From: Acidobacteriota bacterium
GTDB taxonomy: Bacteria > Acidobacteriota > Vicinamibacteria > Vicinamibacterales > UBA8438
Reading direction: 5' to 3'
Length of the DNA: 5,631 bases
Assembly (NCBI GenBank): GCA_003533545.1
Contig: DQEK01000327.1
Span: 4,741 to 10,371, forward strand
A model generated the notes under the pieces. The model did not search any database. It was not told where the DNA came from and worked only from the letters and a program-made list of their open reading frames with translations. The translations under genes and the position numbers were made by a program. The first letter of the stretch is position 1; the number at the start of each line of letters is the position of its first letter. Positions 1 to 5,631 of the stretch are shown in pieces.

Positions 1-1259
1 TCGTAGGCCGCCGGCCTGGTCGGGAATGGCTGAGTAGGCGAAGTCTGCTCGCCTGGAATCATTGATTCTGGTACAGGCCGCTCGTCGATCGGCCAGATCG
101 GTTCGCCCGTTTCACGATTTAGGACGTAGGCGAATGATTGCTTTGTGGTCTGCACCAGGAGCGGCACCCGTTCTCCGTCAATCATCACGTCCAGCAAGCT
201 CGGAGCGGTGGGGTTGTCGTAGTTCCAGATGTCGTGGTGAACCGTCTGAAAGTGCCACCGCCGCTCGCCTGTTTCGACGTCGATCGCCAAGATCGTCGTG
301 GCAAACAAGTTGTCCCCGGGGTGCTCGCCGCCCCAGAAGTCGTTTGTGGGGGGGTCGGTGACGACGTACACGAGGCCGAGTTGGGGGTCAGCCGACAGTG
401 GTGCCCAGGCGGACACGTTACCTGTGTAGGACCAGGCGTCGGTTTCCCAGGTCTCGTGGCCAAATTCGCCTGGCTGCGGAATGACATTGAATTTCCATTT
501 GTGTGCGCCCGTCTTGACGTCGTAGGCGAGGATGTGTCCGGGAACGTTCTCCCGCCGGGATTGATGGTAACCCTGCTCGTGCGCGTTGCCAACGACGATC
601 GTGTCATTCACGACGATAGGCGGGGATGAATTCGTAATGTAGCCGATGTCCGTCGAGATACCGTCATAGGGGTCATACGGGTAGCCAAAGTCAGCCAGGA
701 GGTCAACCGTTCCGTTGTCACCGAAGGCTTCGATTAGGTGGCCGGTATCCGGATCGAGCGCGTGAAGAAAAAATGCTGGTGTCACAACGTAGATTCGACC
801 TTGGCCGTCGACCTCACTGTAGGCGACGCCTTTACCGTAGTTCTTCCGCATGGACAGTTCCCACCGCTTGGTAGGTGGTTCGCGGAAGGTCCACAGCGTT
901 TCACCGGTGGCCGGATCGATGGAGACAACGGTGCGCCGCTGTCCAGCGACGGTGTAAAGTCGCCCGTTGACATAGAGCGGGGTAGATCGAAGGATATTGT
1001 CGACAGTGGGTCCGAAATTGTCGCCTTTCCACACCCACTGCACTTCAAGGTCCTCAAAATTCTCAGCGTCGACCTGTGCGAGTGGCGAATACCGGGAACT
1101 GGCGGCGTCACCACCCCAGTAGCTCCATGCACCGTTCTCAGTGCCGGTGTGTGTCCGCTCTTGGGCGAGGACTGTGGGTGTCATCCACAGCACTGCAGCC
1201 ACGGTCACCATCCCTGCTGCCGCTCTTGGCCATCGTTGCGTCGCTTGAGTTATACCCAC
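1..1259 (-). CDS. PQQ-dependent dehydrogenase, N-terminal part (gene runs off the left edge)
   Basis: The frame stays open from a GTG at 1259 to the left edge, giving 419 codons of a protein that in this family usually has about 600-700 residues. It should be an exported quinoprotein oxidising an alcohol or sugar with PQQ in the periplasm and passing electrons to the respiratory chain; the substrate cannot be read. Residues 1-32 form a signal peptide: arginines at 9 and 12, a hydrophobic core 13-27 and a VLA site before Gln33. The family start [16 protein letters not shown] lies at 45-60. Beta-propeller blades show DPATGETLW at 115-123, LHALDPDTG at 165-173 and NSSPPI at 210-215. The active-site segment HHDIWNYD is at 341-348, followed by Lys373 and [10 protein letters not shown]. 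Asn346 occupies the place of the usual Asp. No haem c motif is visible in the present part. It is divergent from the peptidase gene. Family assignment is firm; specificity is open. Confidence 0.93.
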   Translation of the reverse strand, partial: MGITQATQRWPRAAAGMVTVAAVLWMTPTVLAQERTHTGTENGAWSYWGGDAASSRYSPLAQVDAENFEDLEVQWVWKGDNFGPTVDNILRSTPLYVNGRLYTVAGQRRTVVSIDPATGETLWTFREPPTKRWELSMRKNYGKGVAYSEVDGQGRIYVVTPAFFLHALDPDTGHLIEAFGDNGTVDLLADFGYPYDPYDGISTDIGYITNSSPPIVVNDTIVVGNAHEQGYHQSRRENVPGHILAYDVKTGAHKWKFNVIPQPGEFGHETWETDAWSYTGNVSAWAPLSADPQLGLVYVVTDPPTNDFWGGEHPGDNLFATTILAIDVETGERRWHFQTVHHDIWNYDNPTAPSLLDVMIDGERVPLLVQTTKQSFAYVLNRETGEPIWPIDERPVPESMIPGEQTSPTQPFPTRPAAY

Positions 1260-1264
1260 GTATT

Positions 1265-1271
1265 ACCTCCC
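1265..1271 (-). promoter_or_regulatory. Shine-Dalgarno site fixing the GTG start of the PQQ dehydrogenase
   Basis: On the minus strand the sequence reads GGGAGGT, then five bases (AATAC), then GTG at 1259-1257. This is a near-perfect anti-16S match at ideal spacing. It decides for the GTG start rather than the in-frame ATG at 1211-1209, which would remove the arginine-containing n-region of the signal peptide. Confidence 0.85.
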
Positions 1272-1516
1272 TAATCTCGCACACACCGGATAGTGAAGCC
1301 GGGGCCTAGGCAAACTACGTCTTAGCCGGCTCCAAGTATCCGCTATCATATCCTTTCCGTCGTTGGTTTTGCGTCACCGGTGTGAGTTGTCCAATCGGCT
1401 CACCTTGGTTGGTCATCAGGCGTAGACTGGGGCTCGGGAGGCAGCTCGATCATTTGAGTTGCCTAGCGTTGTTTTCTCGCTATTGGTAACGACGTTATCC
1501 AGTCGCGCCTATTTTC

Positions 1517-1520
1517 GGAG
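1517..1520 (+). promoter_or_regulatory. Ribosome binding site of the M24 peptidase gene
   Basis: GGAG lies eight bases before the ATG at 1529. It supports this start, which also gives the protein a hydrophobic export signal at its very N terminus. Confidence 0.6.
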
Positions 1521-1528
1521 ATCTGTTT

Positions 1529-2923
1529 ATGCTGCGCACACTCTTGCTTGTCATTCTAGCCGTCGGATTCTTGTGGTTACCTGCGACCTCGCACGGAGAA
1601 AACCCATCTGTCCGAGACCAGCAGACGCCGCCCTATGCTTCCTCCCGTCCCCTTGGCACTCTTCGGGAGCAAGCTGCCATCCAGCAGGCTTGGCTGAGGG
1701 AACGGCTTGAAACGAACCTTCCGGTGGTTATGCGCGAACACGGTGTGGATATGTGGGTCGTATCGATGCGTGAGTACAACGAGGACCCAGTATTTCGCGC
1801 GCTCGTTTCACCGACGAGGTTCGCTGCTCGCCGCCGGACCATCTATGTCTTCTTTGATCGAGGTAGTGACGAAGGCTTGGAGCGGATCGCCTTAGGTGGC
1901 ACCTCAATGGGCGGGTTGTATGAGGCTTACCGGACTGAGCTTCCGACTGCAACTGGCGACACAGCAGAGCTGTGGGGTGCCGACCAATGGAGGCTGCTTG
2001 CTCAACTGGTTCGTGAACGAAATCCTCGAAGCATTGCGGTCAACATATCTGATGAACACAACTTTGCCGACGGCCTTACTGCGGGTGAGTGGGAGCAGAT
2101 GCGAGCGGCGCTCGGACCCGACCTCGAAGCGCGAGTGGTACGGAATCCACGGCTGGCAATCGACTATCTTGCGATGAGGGTCTCGAGTATGACGCAGGTC
2201 TACCGCCGGTTGCAGGGCTTCGTCCACGAAATCATCTCTGCGGCATTCTCGAACCTGGTTATTACGCCTGGCGTGACGACCACTGAGGATGTGGTGTGGT
2301 GGATGCGTCAGCGGGTGAACGACCTGGGTCTGCACACCTGGTTTCAGCCATCGGTCAGTGTTCAGCGTCGTAACTCGACAGCAGAGGACTTGGGTGACGA
2401 TCCGGTGATCCAGCGTGGTGATGTGTTGCATTGTGATTTTGGAATCACAGCGATGGGGCTTAACACCGACACCCAGCATATGGCTTATGTTTTACCTGAT
2501 GGTGAGACCGACGCCCCTGAAGGATTGAAGCGAGCGCTCGCACGGGCGAATCGTTTACAGGACATCCTTTTGGATCAAACTAAGGTTGGTATGACCGGTA
2601 ATGAGGTGCTTCAAGCAGTGCTACGCCAAATGCGGTCTGAGGGTTTGAACGGCACGATGTACTCTCATCCAATCGGGGACCATGGGCACGGTGCGGGTCC
2701 ACTGATCGGCTTATGGGATTACCAGGAGGCCGTTCCTGGACGTGGAGACGTTCCTGTCATAGCAAATATGTGGTACTCGACTGAACTCCAGGTAACGACA
2801 CCAGTGGCTGAGTGGAACGGCCAACCGGTACGAATGGCGCTGGAAGAGGAGGCCGAAATTACGCCGGATGGGGAAATGCGCTGGATGCTACGTCGCCAGA
2901 CCGAATTACATCTTGTGCGATAG
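1529..2923 (+). CDS. Secreted M24-family metallopeptidase (Xaa-Pro dipeptidase/aminopeptidase-like)
   Basis: A complete 464-residue protein. Residues 1-23 look like a Sec signal peptide (Arg3, hydrophobic core 5-17), so it should act outside the cytoplasm. Residues about 45-220 form the N-terminal creatinase/prolidase-like domain; residues about 225-450 form the pita-bread catalytic domain. All five usual metal ligands can be placed: Asp303 in HCDFG, Asp314 in NTDTQ, His387 in DHGHGAGP, Glu419 in YSTELQV and Glu439 in ALEEEAEIT. That points to a working dinuclear metallopeptidase cleaving before proline or a similar imino acid, rather than to creatinase, which shares the fold but lacks the metal site. 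The EPG-like segment around the fourth ligand is not canonical, having TEL instead. It has its own upstream region and is convergent with the flavoprotein gene, the stops being 20 bases apart with no hairpin terminator seen. Exact substrate is unknown. Confidence 0.9.
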   Translation: MLRTLLLVILAVGFLWLPATSHGENPSVRDQQTPPYASSRPLGTLREQAAIQQAWLRERLETNLPVVMREHGVDMWVVSMREYNEDPVFRALVSPTRFAARRRTIYVFFDRGSDEGLERIALGGTSMGGLYEAYRTELPTATGDTAELWGADQWRLLAQLVRERNPRSIAVNISDEHNFADGLTAGEWEQMRAALGPDLEARVVRNPRLAIDYLAMRVSSMTQVYRRLQGFVHEIISAAFSNLVITPGVTTTEDVVWWMRQRVNDLGLHTWFQPSVSVQRRNSTAEDLGDDPVIQRGDVLHCDFGITAMGLNTDTQHMAYVLPDGETDAPEGLKRALARANRLQDILLDQTKVGMTGNEVLQAVLRQMRSEGLNGTMYSHPIGDHGHGAGPLIGLWDYQEAVPGRGDVPVIANMWYSTELQVTTPVAEWNGQPVRMALEEEAEITPDGEMRWMLRRQTELHLVR

Positions 2924-2943
2924 GTAGGTAGTTTTTCAGTTCG

Positions 2944-4188
2944 TCAATCCAAGGGACCAAACGTCTCATTTTTTAGTTTAAACGTTGCGTCGAGCAACGG
3001 GTCGGTTGCTTGAGCGGTCACGCGGTGAGCGACGTAGTCACCAAGCATGATGCCGTGCTTGTAACCGTGGCCGGAACCGGCGCCCAGCAACCAGACATTA
3101 TCTAGAGCAGGATGCCGGTCGACGATAAAGTGTGCATCGATGCTGTTGGTGCGTGGGCTTACTCGGGTTTCTAGTAGCGGTTGTCCAGCTAGGGAGGGAA
3201 ATGCGTCGTCAGTCCAGTCATGAATCCGTCGGATTTCGTCGCGTGTAACTGTCCGGTTATCTGTGTCCGGGTCCAGTGGACCAGAATCCCAGTAGGGACC
3301 TAGCTTTAATCCCTTCCCATCAATGTTGGGAAAGCCGTAGACACCGCGGGTCACGAAGGTTGGGCAGTTGGGGAAGGATAGGCGGTGATCGCGGTCGGGT
3401 GTACCTACGAAGAAGATTGCCCGTCGGTTCAGTCGAAGCCTGTTTCCCAAAATCTCTGGAAACATCTTGAGGTGCCACGGGCCGCATGCGAACACAAAGG
3501 TCTGTGCCGCAAGCGTTTCACCAGTTGAGAGGGTGACGGTCTGTAGTCGCCTGCCGACGCGGCTTTCGGGTGTCGCCCGTGCCAGTGTGAACTGTCCGCC
3601 CTTCTCTCTGAACGCATCAGCCACGGCTAGGCATCCCTCGCGGCACTTCAGCACACCGGTGCTCGGAACCGAATGGCCGACGGTGACACCGTCAAGATTG
3701 AACTGCGGATACCGGTACTCAAGTTCGGTTCGTTCGACCCGCTCGTTTTCGACTCCGAGCCGGTCGAGCACTGTCTTTGTATCCTGCAGTGTCTTGGTCC
3801 ACTCCTGACTTAAGGTGATCTGTCCGGTTGGATAGAGTAGGCGGCGGCGCCATTCGGCCTCACGTGCCTGCCAGCGGCTGAGTGCTTCGATTGCCCATCG
3901 CGAATAGATTTCACGGTCACCGTAACTGGCTCTGATCTGTCGGGTTTCACCGCCTGAACTTGAGCGCGCGTTACCTGGACCATAGGCGTCGACCAACCTC
4001 ACAGAGTGACCCATCTCACGAAGGTAGAGGGCGGTCCACCCTCCAAAGGCCCCGGCACCGACGACAACAATCTCGGGACTGGGTGAGGTTTGAATGGACG
4101 GAGCGCTACCGAACCGCTCTATGCCACCACCGAAGAGCGGAGCGCTGACACTTGCCCCTGCTAGTTGTAAGAAAGTTCGCCGCTTCAT
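2944..4188 (-). CDS. Tat-exported FAD-dependent oxidoreductase, DAO / monomeric sarcosine oxidase-like
   Basis: A complete 414-residue flavoprotein. The N terminus MKRRTFLQLAG is a twin-arginine signal, followed by a hydrophobic stretch to about residue 22, so the folded enzyme with FAD is probably exported. The FAD-binding Rossmann motif GAGAFG is at 44-49, with Asp67 ending the second strand. The segment SSSGGETRQIR (76-86) matches the loop carrying the sarcosine oxidase substrate arginine (Arg86). The segments YGFP (284-287), GLKLG (293-297, Lys295 as the oxygen-activating lysine), DAHFIVDRHP (351-360) and GSGHGYKHG (371-379) also follow that family. The expected product chemistry is oxidation of a secondary amine or N-methyl amino acid to an imine, usually with hydrogen peroxide. 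The covalent-FAD cysteine is replaced by Ser344 and an active-site histidine by Tyr299, so sarcosine itself may not be the substrate. No clear ribosome binding site precedes the ATG. It lies 40 bases downstream of the ankyrin gene and is probably cotranscribed. Confidence 0.9.
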   Translation of the reverse strand: MKRRTFLQLAGASVSAPLFGGGIERFGSAPSIQTSPSPEIVVVGAGAFGGWTALYLREMGHSVRLVDAYGPGNARSSSGGETRQIRASYGDREIYSRWAIEALSRWQAREAEWRRRLLYPTGQITLSQEWTKTLQDTKTVLDRLGVENERVERTELEYRYPQFNLDGVTVGHSVPSTGVLKCREGCLAVADAFREKGGQFTLARATPESRVGRRLQTVTLSTGETLAAQTFVFACGPWHLKMFPEILGNRLRLNRRAIFFVGTPDRDHRLSFPNCPTFVTRGVYGFPNIDGKGLKLGPYWDSGPLDPDTDNRTVTRDEIRRIHDWTDDAFPSLAGQPLLETRVSPRTNSIDAHFIVDRHPALDNVWLLGAGSGHGYKHGIMLGDYVAHRVTAQATDPLLDATFKLKNETFGPLD

Positions 4189-4228
4189 ACGCGCGACTGT
4201 TTCAGCATGTTGTTACTAGGGATAGGAG

Positions 4229-5631
4229 TTAGCAACTGACGCAGCGATTGTTATTCGTCGCACCAAGATTAACAAGAAGGTCGATGGTGTGAGGAAATGG
4301 TTGTGTTCGTTGGACCGGCCCGTTCGCCAGGTCGGCGGTTGTGTGACCACGACGGCTTACGGTAGTGACCTCGGCGCCCTTCGAAACGAAATACTCGATG
4401 AGTTCATTGTCGCCTCGCGACGCGGCGTGGTGTACAGGTGTATAGCCCTGATGGTCCCGGGCGTTGACGTCAGCGCCCAATTCCTCTACGAGGAATTTCA
4501 CGGAGGGTATCCAGCCACCTGGCACGTGCCGATGAGAGTTTGCTGCAAAGCCTGCGCCGTAACCAACACCAGACGCCGCATGGATTGGATAAACAGCGGG
4601 TCCGCCGAGTGGGACCGGTGGAAGACCCGAGTGATCCGTGTCGTCACCTCGCCGCCTCCGCCCGGGAACCTTAAGTGTAGGCAGAGTCGGGTCAGCGCCA
4701 TGCTGCAAGAGCATCCGCATTGCACGCAAATCAAGCGCGTAAGCCGCCCGCCAAAACGGTGTCGCACCAGTCCGGTCAACACCTAACAAGTCCCGGTTGT
4801 AGGTCGTATACCAGAGCGACTTTGTCAAACGAGCGTTCACATCTGCTCCAGCGTCTAGGGTTGCTTTCATCAGAGCCAGGTAGGACGTCTCCTGCTGCAT
4901 ATAGTCGGTCGGCTGCGGGTGCCGTGACTTAGGCGCCCAGTGCATGTTGAGGGCGGCATAGAGTGGCGTTGCTCCTGCGTCACTTACCAAGGACGGGTCT
5001 GCTCCTTGGCTGAGAAGATACATCGCCAAGTCAAAGTGTCCGTTGATCGTCGCCATGAGCATCGGAGTAGTTCGGTCAGAGGTGCTTTGTCCATTGATAT
5101 CGGCCCCTCCGGCAAGTAATGTCCGCGTTGCTTCAACGTGACCTTCCCTAGCGGCTAACAGTAGTGCGGTCAGTCCGCCGTGCGCTCCGACAAGGTCGGG
5201 ATAGCCAAGTGGTTCTGGTTCTTCCTGTAGGTCCACCTCAATTGCTAAGGCCTCGAATTGTTCAGCGGGCTGTGTTGAAGCACTGTTCGGAGTGGAAGAG
5301 GACTCAGTCACCGGCTCGGGTTGCCCCGCGGCTGGTTCTTGACGTTCAATTCCCATTAGTTGATCGCGGAGCTTACTGATACGTTCACGGCGAGCACGAG
5401 AGTCCTCTCTGTCCACCTTATCGCGTGTTGTTACGTTGATTACCTTGCCGGTCATTCGGGTATCGGCACCCGCTTCAAGCAGTGCTTCAATTACGTCCAC
5501 GCGGTTTCTTGCCGACGCAAACATCAAGGGAGTCTGTCCCCACCCAGCCTCGCGCACGTTTATGTCGTCCTGGTAGGGTAGAAGTGCCCTTACTGCTTCG
5601 GTATCACCTGACGCGGCGGATAAGTGGAGTG
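4229..5631 (-). CDS. Ankyrin-repeat protein, C-terminal part (start beyond the right edge)
   Basis: The frame is open from the right edge to a TAA at 4229-4231, giving 466 residues. The GTG at 5557 is not the start, because ankyrin sequence (LHLSAASGDTEAVRALL) continues upstream in frame. Numbering from the edge, repeats lie at about 1-30, 31-59, 151-183, 184-218, 219-267, 288-316, 344-391 and 394-424, with a degenerate last one at 426-457. Hallmarks are TPL-A-GH and GADVNAR-type loops. Repeats two and three are split by a linker at 60-150: a charged, probably helical part (RDKVDREDSRARRERISKL), then a Pro/Ser/Glu-rich stretch. Several repeats carry insertions. The tail TNNNRCVSC holds a CxxC-like pair. 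Ankyrin repeats bind proteins, so a scaffold or partner role is likely; no enzyme domain is seen. Cellular location is unknown because the N terminus is missing. It is probably the first visible gene of an operon with the flavoprotein. Confidence 0.9.
   Translation of the reverse strand, partial: LHLSAASGDTEAVRALLPYQDDINVREAGWGQTPLMFASARNRVDVIEALLEAGADTRMTGKVINVTTRDKVDREDSRARRERISKLRDQLMGIERQEPAAGQPEPVTESSSTPNSASTQPAEQFEALAIEVDLQEEPEPLGYPDLVGAHGGLTALLLAAREGHVEATRTLLAGGADINGQSTSDRTTPMLMATINGHFDLAMYLLSQGADPSLVSDAGATPLYAALNMHWAPKSRHPQPTDYMQQETSYLALMKATLDAGADVNARLTKSLWYTTYNRDLLGVDRTGATPFWRAAYALDLRAMRMLLQHGADPTLPTLKVPGRRRRGDDTDHSGLPPVPLGGPAVYPIHAASGVGYGAGFAANSHRHVPGGWIPSVKFLVEELGADVNARDHQGYTPVHHAASRGDNELIEYFVSKGAEVTTVSRRGHTTADLANGPVQRTQPFPHTIDLLVNLGATNNNRCVSC

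Larger units (their letters stand above)
1260..1528. other. Divergent intergenic region between the PQQ dehydrogenase and M24 peptidase genes
   Basis: This 269-base stretch separates two genes transcribed away from each other, so it must contain both promoters. No open frame in it looks like a gene. On the minus strand TATGAT at 1350-1345 is a five-of-six match to a sigma70 -10 box for the dehydrogenase, but no good -35 box sits at the right distance. No convincing promoter was found for the peptidase. An imperfect inverted repeat, GGTGTGAG at 1379-1386 and CTCACC at 1399-1404, and a self-complementary CACCGGTG at 1375-1382 could be an operator, but both are short enough to be chance. Confidence 0.5.

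Noticed and set aside
138..629. Plus-strand open frame of 163 codons, with other open frames at 62-361 and 738-1274.
   Set aside because: They lie antisense to the PQQ dehydrogenase frame, have low-complexity Arg/Val/Gly-rich products without family features, and are shadows of high-G+C coding sequence.
185..1132. Two minus-strand open frames (185-607 and 782-1132) on the same strand as the dehydrogenase.
   Set aside because: They are in a different frame from the continuous PQQ dehydrogenase frame and their Thr/Pro/Ser-rich products resemble nothing known.
1904..2479. Minus-strand open frame of 191 codons opposite the M24 gene.
   Set aside because: Antisense to a clear full-length family member; no ribosome binding site, domain or signal seen.
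1529..2923. Creatinase as the identity of the M24 protein, feeding sarcosine to the neighbouring oxidase.
   Set aside because: All five metal ligands of the peptidases are present, whereas creatinase lacks the metal site; the export signal is also unexpected for creatinase.
2924..2943. A bidirectional terminator between the convergent M24 and flavoprotein genes.
   Set aside because: The gap is only 20 bases; it has a short T run but no inverted repeat that would form a hairpin.
4185..4208. Seven-codon minus-strand frame (MLKQSRV) whose TGA overlaps the ATG of the flavoprotein gene, suggesting translational coupling.
   Set aside because: It has no ribosome binding site of its own and is short enough to arise by chance; the flavoprotein start itself also lacks a clear site, so the idea cannot be decided from sequence alone.
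5555..5557. GTG as the start codon of the ankyrin gene.
   Set aside because: The upstream in-frame sequence to the window edge is open and continues a typical ankyrin repeat, so the true start lies outside the window.

Overview
The window holds four protein genes and no RNA gene, mobile element or CRISPR array. Two of the genes run off the ends of the window. The mix of genes is an exported PQQ-dependent dehydrogenase, a secreted M24 metallopeptidase, a Tat-exported flavin oxidoreductase and a long ankyrin-repeat protein. With a moderately high G+C content, this suggests a Gram-negative aerobic heterotroph. An acidobacterium of the Vicinamibacteria type would fit, but that assignment is inference from gene content, not from a marker gene.

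Layout, left to right. Positions 1-1259 (minus strand) carry the N-terminal 419 codons of a PQQ-dependent dehydrogenase, which starts at a GTG behind a strong ribosome binding site and continues beyond the left edge. Positions 1260-1528 are a divergent intergenic region that must hold the promoters of two genes. Positions 1529-2923 (plus strand) encode a complete secreted M24-family (Xaa-Pro dipeptidase/aminopeptidase-like) metallopeptidase. It ends 20 bases from the tail-to-tail end of the next gene. Positions 2944-4188 (minus strand) encode a complete Tat-signal flavoprotein of the DAO/monomeric sarcosine oxidase family. Forty bases upstream of it, positions 4229-5631 (minus strand) encode the C-terminal 466 residues of an ankyrin-repeat protein whose start lies beyond the right edge. 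The ankyrin and flavoprotein genes probably form an operon.

How they may work together. Three of the four products carry export signals, so the region looks like a periplasmic catabolic locus. A peptidase could release proline-like or N-alkyl amino acids, a flavin oxidase could oxidise secondary amines and a quinoprotein could feed electrons to the respiratory chain. These links are inference. The more concrete observations are active-site changes: Asn replaces the expected catalytic Asp of the quinoprotein, and the sarcosine-oxidase-like enzyme has Ser where the FAD-linking Cys should be and Tyr where an active-site His should be. I saw no clear evidence of a wholly new system.
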